NCBI RefSeq assembly: GCF_000731675.1
Contig: NZ_JMIT01000002.1
Location: forward strand, 409,456-473,455
DNA from: Pseudomonas capeferrum
GTDB taxonomy: Bacteria; Pseudomonadota; Gammaproteobacteria; Pseudomonadales; Pseudomonadaceae
Length of the DNA stretch: 64,000 nt
Reading direction: 5' to 3'
A program made the translations under genes and the position numbers. Shown here one piece after another: positions 46,095 to 54,181 of this stretch (the first letter of the stretch is position 1; the number at the start of each line of letters is the position of its first letter). The notes below the pieces were generated by a model. That model did no database searches, had not been told where the DNA came from, and saw only the letters and a list, made by a program, of their open reading frames with translations.

Positions 46095-46930
46095 ATGCCA
46101 GCCATCGCGGCCGTTACCTTGCCCTGCTCTGCCTGCTGCCGTTCGCCGTGTTCTTCGTCATCTTCCAGATTGCCCCGCTGGCCTGGGTGGCAATCAACAG
46201 CGTGCAGTCGGAAGCGGGCTGGGGTGTAGAGAACTTCAGCAAGGTGTTCGCCTCGAAGTTCTACCTGCAGGCCCTGCAACGCAGCCTTGAGATCAGCTTC
46301 TGGTCGAGCCTGTTCGGCATCGTCATCGCCACTCTCGGCGCCTACTCGCTACGCCAGGTGGATTCACGCCTGCGCGACTTCGTCAGTGCCTTCGCCAACA
46401 TGACCAGCAACTTCAGCGGCGTGCCGCTGGCGTTTGCATTCATCATTCTGCTCGGTTTCAACGGCGCCCTGACCTTGCTGCTCAAGCAGATCGGCCTGCT
46501 GGAAGACTTCAGCATCTACTCCAAGACCGGGCTTATCCTGGTCTACACCTACTTCCAGATCCCCTTGGGCGTGCTGTTGCTGTACCCCGCTTTCGACGCT
46601 TTGCGTGAAGACTGGCGTGAATCGGCCGCGCTGCTTGGCGCCAACCACTGGCAATACTGGCGGCATATCGGCCTACCCGTGCTGACCCCGGCGCTGCTCG
46701 GCACCTTCGTCATCCTGCTGGCCAATGCCTTGGGTGCCTACGCTACCGTCTATGCGCTGACCACCGGCAACTTCAACGTGCTGACGATCCGCATCGCCGG
46801 CCTGGTGGCCGGTGACATCAGCCTCGACCCCAACCTGGCCAGCGCCCTGGCCATGGTGCTTGTGGCGCTGATGACGCTGGTCACGGTGGTTCATCAATGG
46901 CTGCTGAAAAGGAGCTACCATGCGCGCTGA
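46091..46930 (+). CDS. ABC transporter permease 1
   Basis: Inner-membrane permease of 279 residues with six predicted helices. The EAA loop WRESAALLGANHWQYWRHIGLPVLTPALL near 178 couples it to the ATPase. It belongs to the CysTW/PotB-type BPD transporter family. The start is a GTG at 46091 overlapping the preceding stop by four bases. Its 3' end overlaps permease 2 by 11 bases. Confidence 0.9.
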   Translation: MNASHRGRYLALLCLLPFAVFFVIFQIAPLAWVAINSVQSEAGWGVENFSKVFASKFYLQALQRSLEISFWSSLFGIVIATLGAYSLRQVDSRLRDFVSAFANMTSNFSGVPLAFAFIILLGFNGALTLLLKQIGLLEDFSIYSKTGLILVYTYFQIPLGVLLLYPAFDALREDWRESAALLGANHWQYWRHIGLPVLTPALLGTFVILLANALGAYATVYALTTGNFNVLTIRIAGLVAGDISLDPNLASALAMVLVALMTLVTVVHQWLLKRSYHAR

Positions 46931-47711
46931 TGGCCATTCCAACCTCTACCACCGCATGGTGGTGTACCTGCTGTTCATGATCATGCTGCTGCCACTGGCC
47001 GGCACCCTGCTTTACTCCCTGGCCACCAGTTGGTCGGCCAGCCTGCTGCCCAGCGGGCTGACCCTGAAGTGGTACGTGGCGTTGTGGAGCGAGCCGCGCT
47101 TCCTGGCCGCCTTTGGCCAGTCGCTGCTGGTGTGCGTGGGGGCGCTGCTGCTGTCGGTGGTTTTGATCCTGCCGCTGTTGTTCGTGGTGCACTACCATTT
47201 CCCCAAACTCGACGCGCTGATGAACGTCCTCATCCTGCTGCCCTTCGCGGTGCCGCCGGTGGTGTCATCGGTGGGCCTGCTGCAGTTGTACGGCAGCGGG
47301 CCGATGGCCATGGTCGGCACGCCGTGGATCCTGATCGGTTGCTACTTCACCATCGCCCTGCCATTCATGTACCGGGCGATCACCAACAACCTGCAGGCGA
47401 TCAACCTGCGCGACCTGATGGACGCCGCCCAACTGCTCGGGGCCAGCACCTGGCAGGCGGCGTTCCTGGTGGTGCTGCCGAACCTGCGCAAAGGCCTGAT
47501 GGTTGCCCTGTTGCTGTCGTTCTCGTTTCTGTTCGGCGAGTTCGTCTTCGCCAACCTGCTGGTCGGCACCCGCTATGAGACCTTGCAGGTGTACCTGAAC
47601 AACATGCGCAACAGCAGCGGCCACTTCAACAGCGCGCTGGTGATCTCGTACTTCGCCTTCGTGCTGGTACTCACCTGGGTCGCCAACCGCCTGAACAAGG
47701 ACAAGACCTGA
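46920..47711 (+). CDS. ABC transporter permease 2
   Basis: Second BPD-type permease, 263 residues with six predicted helices. The EAA loop is LMDAAQLLGASTWQAAFLVVLPNLRKGL near 166. It pairs with permease 1 to form the channel. It overlaps permease 1 by 11 bases and the ATPase starts one base after its stop, so all three are coupled. Confidence 0.9.
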   Translation: MRADGHSNLYHRMVVYLLFMIMLLPLAGTLLYSLATSWSASLLPSGLTLKWYVALWSEPRFLAAFGQSLLVCVGALLLSVVLILPLLFVVHYHFPKLDALMNVLILLPFAVPPVVSSVGLLQLYGSGPMAMVGTPWILIGCYFTIALPFMYRAITNNLQAINLRDLMDAAQLLGASTWQAAFLVVLPNLRKGLMVALLLSFSFLFGEFVFANLLVGTRYETLQVYLNNMRNSSGHFNSALVISYFAFVLVLTWVANRLNKDKT

Positions 47712-47712
47712 C

Positions 47713-48702
47713 ATGAGCTTCGTCAGCGTACAGCAACTGCACAAACGCTATGCCGGCACCCCGGTGTTCGAGAATATCGACTGCCAGATCGAACGCGGCG
47801 AATTCGTCACCCTGCTCGGCCCCTCCGGGTGCGGCAAATCCACCCTGCTGCGCTGCATCGCCGGGCTGACCCCGGTGGACAGCGGGCGCATACTGCTCGA
47901 TGGCCAGGACATCGTGCCCCTGAGCCCGCAAAAGCGCGGCATCGGCATGGTCTTCCAGAGCTACGCGCTGTTCCCCAACATGACCGTGGAGCAGAACGTC
48001 GCCTTTGGCCTGCGCATGCAAAAGGTCAAGGCTGACGAAAGCCTTGCCCGGGTGCGTGAGGTGCTGGATCTGGTGGAGCTGGGCAGCTTCGCCGGGCGCT
48101 ACCCGCACCAGTTGTCCGGTGGCCAGTGCCAGCGCGTGGCGCTGGCCCGTTCGCTGGTGACCCGCCCGCGCCTGCTGCTGCTCGACGAGCCGCTGTCAGC
48201 GCTGGATGCGCGCATCCGCAAGCACCTACGCGAACAAATCCGCGCCATCCAGCGTGAACTGGGGCTGACCACCATTTTCGTCACCCATGACCAGGAAGAA
48301 GCGCTGACCATGTCTGACCGCATCTTCCTGATGAACCAGGGCCGCATCGTTCAGAGCGGCGATGCCGAAACCCTCTATACCGCGCCCGTGGACCTGTTCG
48401 CCGCGGGTTTTATCGGCAACTACAACCTGCTCGACCCAGACAGCGCCAGCCGCCTGCTGCAACGCCCGGTGGCCAACCGCCTGGCCATCCGCCCGGAATC
48501 CATCACGTTGGGCCTGAATGGCGAGCTGGACGGTGAAGTGCGCAGCCATAGCCTGCTGGGCAACGTCATCCGTTACCGCGTGCGGGTGCGCGACGTGGAA
48601 CTGGTGGTCGACGTGCTCAACCGCTCGTCCGCCGACCTGCATGCGGACGGCCAGCGGGTATCCTTGTCGATCGACCCCACGGCGCTACGTGAAGTGGCCT
48701 AG
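47713..48702 (+). CDS. ABC transporter ATP-binding protein
   Basis: ATPase of 329 residues in the PotA/FbpC/CysA group. Walker A GPSGCGKST is near 36, signature LSGGQCQRVALARS near 135, Walker B LLLLDEPLSALD near 156 and the switch His in FVTHDQEEALTMSD near 191. A C-terminal TOBE-like domain (about 240-325) fits regulation by the transporter's state. It energises the two permeases just upstream. Confidence 0.92.
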   Translation: MSFVSVQQLHKRYAGTPVFENIDCQIERGEFVTLLGPSGCGKSTLLRCIAGLTPVDSGRILLDGQDIVPLSPQKRGIGMVFQSYALFPNMTVEQNVAFGLRMQKVKADESLARVREVLDLVELGSFAGRYPHQLSGGQCQRVALARSLVTRPRLLLLDEPLSALDARIRKHLREQIRAIQRELGLTTIFVTHDQEEALTMSDRIFLMNQGRIVQSGDAETLYTAPVDLFAAGFIGNYNLLDPDSASRLLQRPVANRLAIRPESITLGLNGELDGEVRSHSLLGNVIRYRVRVRDVELVVDVLNRSSADLHADGQRVSLSIDPTALREVA

Positions 48703-48714
48703 GAGACAGCAACA

Positions 48715-49368
48715 ATGGCACTGGCAATTTTCGATCTGGATGAAACCTTGATCCACGGTGACTGCGCCTCGCTGTGGAGCGAGCAGATGGCCCGCTTGGG
48801 CTGGGTCGACGGCAAGGCATTCCTGCGTCGCGACCATGAGCTGATGGAGGCCTATGGCAAGGGCCACCTGCAGATGGAGGACTACATGGCCTTCAGCCTG
48901 GAGCCCATTGCCGGGCGCACCCTGGAAGAGGTTGAACACCTGGTGCAGCCGTGGGTGGAAGACGTCATCGAACCGATCATTTTCGGCGACGCCTGCCGCT
49001 GCATTGCCGAGCATCGCAGGCGTGGCGACCGTGTCCTGATCATCTCCGCCTCGGGCACGCACCTGGTTGGGCCGATTGCGGCGCGGCTGGGGGTGGACGA
49101 GTACCTGGCGATCGAGCTGGAGGCGGTGAACGGGGTGTACACCGGCAAGACCCACGGCGTGCTGACCTACCGTGAGGGCAAGATCACCCGCTTGCTGGAA
49201 TGGCTGGATCAGGAACAGGAGAACCTGGAGGGGGCGAGTTTCTATTCTGATTCGCGCAACGATTTGCCGCTGTTGTTGAAGGTGGACCACCCGCATGTGG
49301 TGAACCCGGATGCGGTGTTGCGCGAACATGCCCAGATCAATGGGTGGCCCATCTTGAGCTGGGCTTGA
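48715..49368 (+). CDS. HAD-IB (SerB-like) phosphatase
   Basis: A 217-residue HAD-family phosphomonoesterase. The nucleophile motif FDLDETL (Asp7, Asp9) starts the protein, motif II IISASGTH lies near 107 and motif IV YSDSRNDLPLL near 178. The family includes phosphoserine and phosphocholine/phosphoethanolamine phosphatases. As last gene of the importer operon it probably removes phosphate from the imported or partly hydrolysed substrate. A nine-pair hairpin follows the stop. Confidence 0.88.
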   Translation: MALAIFDLDETLIHGDCASLWSEQMARLGWVDGKAFLRRDHELMEAYGKGHLQMEDYMAFSLEPIAGRTLEEVEHLVQPWVEDVIEPIIFGDACRCIAEHRRRGDRVLIISASGTHLVGPIAARLGVDEYLAIELEAVNGVYTGKTHGVLTYREGKITRLLEWLDQEQENLEGASFYSDSRNDLPLLLKVDHPHVVNPDAVLREHAQINGWPILSWA

Positions 49369-49375
49369 GGATCAT

Positions 49376-49396
49376 GGGGGCTGCTTGGCAGCCCCC
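49376..49396. terminator. Hairpin between HAD phosphatase and quinone oxidoreductase genes
   Basis: GGGGGCTGC-TTG-GCAGCCCCC is a perfect nine-pair stem between convergent stops. There is no T-run on the plus side; on the minus side it is followed by ATGATCC. Confidence 0.65.
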
Positions 49397-49403
49397 AGCA
49401 ATC

Positions 49404-50366
49404 TCAAACCAAACTGGGATCGATCACCATCACCAGCTTGCCCGACACCTGGTTGCTCTCAAGTTCGGCATAGGCCGCCTGGGCAAATTCCACCGGGTAG
49501 GTGTCCACCAACTGCGGCGACAAACGCCCTTCGGCGAACAACGGCCACACCTGCTGCAGCAACTCGCGCAGCAACTCGGCCTTGAAGCCATCATCACGGT
49601 TACGCAGCGTCGACCCGGTGATCTCCAGGCGCTTGCCCAGCACCAGCGCCAGGTCGAGGTCGAACGTGCGCCCGCCCATCAGGCCGATGATCACCCAGCG
49701 CCCGTCACGCGCCAGCAACTTTAGGTTGAGCGGCCCGTAACTGGCGCCGACCGGGTCGAGAATCACGTCGAATGGCCCCAGACCTTCCAGCGCTTCGAGG
49801 TTCTCGTTACGCACCACACCGCCGGCAGCGCCCAGGGCCTGGCAATAGGCCAAGCGGTCCTGCGAGCCAACGCTGACATACACCGGGTTGCCAAACGCCT
49901 TGCACAGCTGGATAGCCGCCGAGCCAACGCCACTGGCACCGGCGTGCACCAGCACCTTCTCGCCCGCCTTGACGGCGCCCAACTGGAAGATGTTCAACCA
50001 TGCCGTGGCGTACACCTCGGGCAGCGCCGCCGCTTCCTGCAGGCTCAGGCCTTCGGGCACCGGCAGCACATGGCGGGCATCCACCACCACTTCCTCGGCC
50101 ATCGCGCCGCTGGCCAGCAGCGCACACACCCGGTCACCTATGCGCCAGTCGGCGCCCGGGCCCACTTCCTCGATCACCCCGGCGCACTCCAGGCCCATGT
50201 ACGGGCTGGCGCCAGGCGGTGGCGGGTACAGGCCCTTCATCTGCAACAGGTCGGCGCGGTTAAGCCCCGCAGCCGCCACGCGAATGCGTACTTGGCCGGC
50301 GTCAAGGGCCGGGCGTTCGGCCTCGACCCACTCCACATGTCCGTCAACGCCTTGCAATGCCTTCAC
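49404..50366 (-). CDS. NAD(P)H quinone oxidoreductase, PIG3-like MDR family
   Basis: Medium-chain, zinc-free oxidoreductase of 320 residues related to zeta-crystallin and PIG3. Features are GLNRADLLQMKGLYPPPPG near 34, the cofactor loop HAGASGVGSAAIQL near 140 and DVILDPVGASY near 199. It lacks the catalytic zinc ligands of alcohol dehydrogenases. It probably reduces quinones or enones with NADPH. The start is a GTG at 50366 with GGAGG four bases upstream. It is divergent from prc across 106 bases. Confidence 0.9.
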   Translation of the reverse strand: MKALQGVDGHVEWVEAERPALDAGQVRIRVAAAGLNRADLLQMKGLYPPPPGASPYMGLECAGVIEEVGPGADWRIGDRVCALLASGAMAEEVVVDARHVLPVPEGLSLQEAAALPEVYATAWLNIFQLGAVKAGEKVLVHAGASGVGSAAIQLCKAFGNPVYVSVGSQDRLAYCQALGAAGGVVRNENLEALEGLGPFDVILDPVGASYGPLNLKLLARDGRWVIIGLMGGRTFDLDLALVLGKRLEITGSTLRNRDDGFKAELLRELLQQVWPLFAEGRLSPQLVDTYPVEFAQAAYAELESNQVSGKLVMVIDPSLV

Positions 50367-50472
50367 AGTGCCTCCATAGTTGAATCATGACTGGGCCTGG
50401 GGACGCTTACCCCAGGCTTTTTGCAGTATTTGCCCGGCTCCATGGAACCGGCAACGGAAAAGACGGCCTACT

Positions 50473-52587
50473 ATGCGTGATCAATTGCCTCCACGTCGAA
50501 TCAGCATGAAGCATTTCCTACCCAGCACCGCCCTGGCCCTGATGATCGGCCTGGGCAGCCTCACGCTCGGCGGCAATGCGGCGGCCGCCAACAAGTGGGA
50601 CAGCCTGCAGCCGGACCGCGACGAAATCGTCGCCAGCCTCAACGTGGTTGAGCTGCTCAAGCGCCATCACTACAGCAAGCCACCGCTCGATGACGCCCGC
50701 TCGGTGATCATCTACGACAGCTACATCAAGCTGCTGGACCCGGCGCGCAGCTACTTCACCGCAGCCGACATCGCCGAATTCGACAAGTGGAAGACGCAGT
50801 TCGACGACTTCCTCAAAAGCGGCAACCTCGACCCTGGCTTCACCATCTACAAACGCTACCTCGACCGCGTCAAGCAGCGCCTGGACTTTGCCCTGGCCGA
50901 GCTGAACAAGGGCGTCGACAAGATTGACTTCACCGCCAAGGAAACCTTGCTGATCGACCGCAAGGACGCCCCGTGGATGAAGAACCAGGTCGAGCTTGAC
51001 GACCTGTGGCGCAAACGCGTGAAAGACGAAGTACTGCGCCAGAAGATCGCCGGCAAAGAGCCCAAGCAGATCCAGGAAACCCTGACCAAGCGCTACAAGA
51101 ACCAGCTTGCGCGCCTGGACCAGACCCGTGCCGAAGACATCTTCCAGGCTTACATCAACACCTTCGCCCAGTCCTACGACCCGCACACCAATTACCTGTC
51201 GCCAGACAACGCGGAAAACTTCGACATCAACATGAGCCTGTCGCTCGAAGGCATCGGCGCGGTGCTGCAAAGCGACAACGACCAGGTCAAGATCGTGCGC
51301 CTGGTGCCAGCAGGCCCTGCGGCCAAGACCAAGCAGGTAGCCCCGGCCGACAAGATCATCGGCGTGGCCCAGGGCAACAAGGAAATGGTCGACGTGGTCG
51401 GCTGGCGCCTGGACGAAGTGGTCAAGCTGATCCGCGGCCCGAAGGGCTCGGTGGTACGCCTGGAGGTTATCCCGGCAAGCAATGCCCCGAGCGACCAGAC
51501 CAGCAAGATCGTTTCGATCACCCGCGAGGCGGTCAAGCTTGAAGAGCAGGCGGCGAAAAAGTCGGTGCTCAAGCTCAAGCAGGATGGCCGTGACTACAAG
51601 CTGGGCATTATCGAGATCCCGGCCTTCTACCTTGACTTCAAGGCCTACCGTGCCGGGGATCCGGAGTACAAGAGCACCACGCGCGACGTGAAGAAACTGC
51701 TCACCGAACTGCAGAAAGAGAAAGTCGACGGCGTGGTCATCGACCTGCGCAACAACGGCGGCGGCTCCCTGCAGGAAGCCACCGAGCTGACCAGCCTGTT
51801 CATCGACAAGGGCCCGACGGTGCTGGTTCGCAACAGCGACGGCCGCGTCGACGTGCTCGAGGACGAAAACCCGGGCGCCTTCTACAAAGGCCCGCTGGCA
51901 CTGCTGGTCAACCGCCTCTCGGCTTCGGCCTCGGAGATCTTCGCCGGCGCCATGCAGGACTACCACCGCGCACTGATCATCGGTGGCCAGACCTTCGGCA
52001 AAGGCACCGTGCAGACCATTCAGCCACTCAACCATGGTGAACTGAAACTGACCCTGGCCAAGTTCTACCGGGTTTCCGGGCAGAGCACCCAGCACCAGGG
52101 CGTACTGCCGGACATCGACTACCCGTCGATCATCGACACCAAGGAAATCGGCGAGAGCGCCCTGCCCGAGGCCATGCCGTGGGACACCATCCGCCCGGTG
52201 GTCAAGCCTGCGGCCGACCCGTTCAAGCCGTACCTGGCCCAGCTCAAGGCGCAGCATGAAGCGCGCAGCGTCAAGGATGCCGAGTTCACCTACATCCGCG
52301 ACCGCTTGGCCCTGGCTCAGAAGCTGATGAGCGAGAAAACCGTCAGCCTCAACGAACAGGACCGCCGTGCCCGCCACGATGAGATCGAGGGCAAGCAACT
52401 GGCCCTGGAGAACATCCGCCGCAAGGCCAAGGGCGAAGAGCCGCTCAAGGAGCTGAAGAAGGAAGACGAGGACGCGCTGCCGGCCGAGGATGAAACCACC
52501 AAGCCGGAAGACGACGCCTACCTGTCCGAGACGGGGCGCATCCTGCTCGACTACCTGAGCGCCAGCTCGCAGGTGGCCAAGCACTGA
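50473..52587 (+). CDS. prc: Carboxy-terminal processing protease Prc
   Basis: Periplasmic tail-specific protease (S41A) that with an adaptor degrades cell-wall hydrolases and other periplasmic proteins. The protein is 704 residues, or 693 if it starts at ATG 50506. After a signal peptide and a helical N-terminal part, a PDZ domain lies at about 245-340. The catalytic dyad is Ser485 in LSASASEIF and Lys510 in FGKGTVQT, 25 residues apart as in E. coli Prc. The C-terminal helical region (DUF3340) is rich in Lys and Glu. A terminator follows 18 bases after the stop. Confidence 0.95.
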   Translation: MRDQLPPRRISMKHFLPSTALALMIGLGSLTLGGNAAAANKWDSLQPDRDEIVASLNVVELLKRHHYSKPPLDDARSVIIYDSYIKLLDPARSYFTAADIAEFDKWKTQFDDFLKSGNLDPGFTIYKRYLDRVKQRLDFALAELNKGVDKIDFTAKETLLIDRKDAPWMKNQVELDDLWRKRVKDEVLRQKIAGKEPKQIQETLTKRYKNQLARLDQTRAEDIFQAYINTFAQSYDPHTNYLSPDNAENFDINMSLSLEGIGAVLQSDNDQVKIVRLVPAGPAAKTKQVAPADKIIGVAQGNKEMVDVVGWRLDEVVKLIRGPKGSVVRLEVIPASNAPSDQTSKIVSITREAVKLEEQAAKKSVLKLKQDGRDYKLGIIEIPAFYLDFKAYRAGDPEYKSTTRDVKKLLTELQKEKVDGVVIDLRNNGGGSLQEATELTSLFIDKGPTVLVRNSDGRVDVLEDENPGAFYKGPLALLVNRLSASASEIFAGAMQDYHRALIIGGQTFGKGTVQTIQPLNHGELKLTLAKFYRVSGQSTQHQGVLPDIDYPSIIDTKEIGESALPEAMPWDTIRPVVKPAADPFKPYLAQLKAQHEARSVKDAEFTYIRDRLALAQKLMSEKTVSLNEQDRRARHDEIEGKQLALENIRRKAKGEEPLKELKKEDEDALPAEDETTKPEDDAYLSETGRILLDYLSASSQVAKH

Positions 52588-52605
52588 TGTGCTGCGCTGT
52601 TTAAC

Positions 52606-52640
52606 AAAAGGGCCGGGTGTGAAAACACCCGGCCCTTTTT
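52606..52640 (+). terminator. Rho-independent terminator after prc
   Basis: AAAAGGGCCGGGTGT-GAAA-ACACCCGGCCCTTTTT is a perfect stem with a tetraloop and T-run. It also reads well on the other strand, ending the leftward gene that stops at 52657. Confidence 0.95.
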
Positions 52641-52656
52641 GTAGGAGCGGTGGCTG

Positions 52657-53025
52657 TCAGGCGGTTTCCGGATAGGGGTACTCAAATACCCTGACGACTT
52701 CCGAGGCATGCCACGACGCCGCCTCCATGCCATCAACCGGCCCGGCAAAGCGGCCCAGCCGCTCGACGCATTCGAAAAACCCGGTACGCGGCAGGCGGCT
52801 GGCGCCCTGGCTGATAACCAGCGAACTGCGCAACGGCTGCTCGGCGCGCGCATCGATCACGGCCAGGTACTCCAACGCGGCAGTCAGCGTCTGCATGGCC
52901 GGGCTGGGCAGTTGCAAGCGCTCGATGAGCGCGCGATACGTCAGCAAATGACGTTGACGACGGGCCAGGTCAAGCTCGTCCAGCAGGTTCTGCCAGTGCT
53001 GGCGGCTGATCCTGACCTGGCTCAT
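52657..53025 (-). CDS. Small protein partnered with an XRE regulator, unknown
   Basis: A 122-residue soluble protein with a helical N-terminal half and the block LTAALEYLAVIDARAEQPLR near 47, then LPRTGFFECVERLGRF near 78. This second half resembles a small domain often found beside HTH genes, with a G-F-F or G-F-W turn after a small hydrophobic strand; I recall no characterised member. The ATG overlaps the stop of the XRE gene by four bases (ATGA), so they form a coupled two-gene operon. A toxin or effector role is possible but only by arrangement. Confidence 0.6.
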   Translation of the reverse strand: MSQVRISRQHWQNLLDELDLARRQRHLLTYRALIERLQLPSPAMQTLTAALEYLAVIDARAEQPLRSSLVISQGASRLPRTGFFECVERLGRFAGPVDGMEAASWHASEVVRVFEYPYPETA

Positions 53026-53360
53026 GATGGCTCACTCCAACCCGCCACGCCCAGGTGCCAGGCCAGGGCGCGGCGGATGGCGGCGTCCGGCTGTCGCTCG
53101 CCTGATTCGATCATGGCCAGATAGGCCGGGCTGACACCGACGTTGCGCGCCAGTAGCTCAGGGGCAATGCCCTTTGCCTCACGTATCTGCGCCACCTCGC
53201 TGAAAGCCGGCAAGGGCGCACTGGCGGCACTGACCGGCGTTTCACTGGCGCTTGCCTCGGCAGGCGCCTGCCCTGCTGCCTTCAACAGTGCCTGGTACTG
53301 CTCCCAGGGAACGACTGCGTACTCGGGCTGACCGTCCCGGCTAATAACCTGAATACCCAT
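53022..53360 (-). CDS. Antitoxin-like protein: RelB/Phd-like N-terminus fused to XRE HTH
   Basis: A 112-residue protein. The first 30 residues (MGIQVISRDGQPEYAVVPWE, then QYQALLKAAG) look like the start of Phd/RelB-type antitoxins, where a short DNA-binding strand and helix carry an x-RDG-x-P pattern. An Ala/Ser/Pro linker (about 31-50) leads to an XRE helix-turn-helix (about 52-105) with LLARNVGVSPAYLAMIESGER as the recognition region. Two inverted repeats in front of the gene suggest it represses itself. It is translationally coupled to the 122-residue gene downstream. Confidence 0.7.
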   Translation of the reverse strand: MGIQVISRDGQPEYAVVPWEQYQALLKAAGQAPAEASASETPVSAASAPLPAFSEVAQIREAKGIAPELLARNVGVSPAYLAMIESGERQPDAAIRRALAWHLGVAGWSEPS

Positions 53361-53377
53361 TACAACCCCCTTACGTG

Positions 53378-53396
53378 GGATTACGGCATGTAATCC
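53378..53396. promoter_or_regulatory. Inverted repeat operator 1 of the XRE gene
   Basis: GGATTAC-GGCAT-GTAATCC, a perfect seven-base inverted repeat 18 bases upstream of the XRE start, between promoter and gene. Likely the XRE protein's own binding site. Confidence 0.65.
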
Positions 53397-53399
53397 ATA

Positions 53400-53416
53400 G
53401 GCATAATCCTTATGCC
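53400..53416. promoter_or_regulatory. Inverted repeat operator 2 of the XRE gene
   Basis: GGCATAA-TCC-TTATGCC, a second perfect seven-base inverted repeat, four bases from the first and next to the presumed -10 box, so binding here would block transcription. Confidence 0.65.
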
Positions 53417-53417
53417 A

Positions 53418-53423
53418 ATTATA
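53418..53423 (-). promoter_or_regulatory. Presumed -10 box of the XRE gene
   Basis: On the minus strand this reads TATAAT, the exact sigma70 -10 consensus, about 58 bases before the start codon. No good -35 hexamer was seen at the normal distance. Confidence 0.5.
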
Positions 53424-53460
53424 TTACCAAGTACGGGAGTGTGTGCAGCTCAGGCTGATT

Positions 53461-53901
53461 TCACTGCGTATTACGTTCCAGGCGCAAGGCTTCGGGGGAG
53501 TTCGGCAAGCGCTCGACCACCCGCAACCGCTCTGGCGCCTGGCTGTCGCGCCAGGCTTTGAAACGCCCCAGCTCATCCGCGACGGTTTTCAGCACCCAGC
53601 CCAGCACGGCAATATCGTCGAGGAACCCGACCCCCAGCAACCAGTCGGGGATGGCATCGATAGGGCTGACGAAGTACAGCAGGCCGGCAACGATGGTCAC
53701 CAATGCCTTGGGGCTGATGGCGCGGTACTCGCCCCGCCACCAGGCCAGGCACAGTGACTGCAGCAGCTTTACATCCTCGCGCAGCTGACCGATCCGTGGG
53801 CCTTTGCGGGCCACAGCGAACAACAGGGCCGGTAACCGGCCGCGGCTGAGCAGGCGCTCGGCCAGCGGCAGGAAACGGGCGAAATTCCAGGGTGCGCTCA
53901 T
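53461..53901 (-). CDS. YkvA family protein (DUF1232)
   Basis: A 146-residue membrane-associated protein. The DUF1232 core is seen as ALVTIVAGLLYFVSPIDAIPDW near 74, a hydrophobic helix followed by LLGVGFLDDIAVLGWVLK. The function of the family is unknown. GGAGG lies five bases before the ATG at 53901. A palindrome of two DnaA boxes lies 18 bases upstream of the start. Confidence 0.88.
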   Translation of the reverse strand: MSAPWNFARFLPLAERLLSRGRLPALLFAVARKGPRIGQLREDVKLLQSLCLAWWRGEYRAISPKALVTIVAGLLYFVSPIDAIPDWLLGVGFLDDIAVLGWVLKTVADELGRFKAWRDSQAPERLRVVERLPNSPEALRLERNTQ

Positions 53902-53918
53902 GGAGCCTCCGAGAGGGA

Positions 53919-53945
53919 GGTTATCCACATTTATTGTGGATAACC
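53919..53945. promoter_or_regulatory. Two consensus DnaA boxes in inverted orientation
   Basis: GGTTATCCACA-TTTAT-TGTGGATAACC is a perfect palindrome with 11-base arms. Each arm holds the exact DnaA box TTATCCACA (53921-53929 on plus, 53935-53943 on minus). It sits in the leader of ykvA, about 18 bases from its start codon. DnaA or a hairpin in the ykvA mRNA could use it. Confidence 0.8.
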
Positions 53946-54134
53946 TTGTGAACAGGGCGAAGTTTCTGACGTCAGGTGCCCACTAGGCAAGGGTCCCGGT
54001 CAGATCGGGCGTTTTTTACACAGTCGTTTCAGTTGCGCAAACGATTTGCGTCAGAAGCATCCTACTTCATCACGCTGCTATTGCTCGGACAGTATCAGCC
54101 GACAGAGGTTCTTCCAAGCGCCTACCGCCGAAAC

Positions 54135-54164
54135 GAAAACGCCCCGTCAAGACGGGGCGTTTTC
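54135..54164. terminator. Rho-independent terminator after the FKBP gene
   Basis: GAAAACGCCCCGTC-AA-GACGGGGCGTTTTC is a perfect stem. Read leftward it ends the FKBP transcript 18 bases after its stop, with TTTTCG following the stem. Confidence 0.9.
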
Positions 54165-54181
54165 TGCAAAAGCAGCCAGTA

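Noticed and set aside
50518..52584. A 688-codon open frame opposite prc.
   Set aside because: Shadow of Prc, which has its catalytic dyad and family length.
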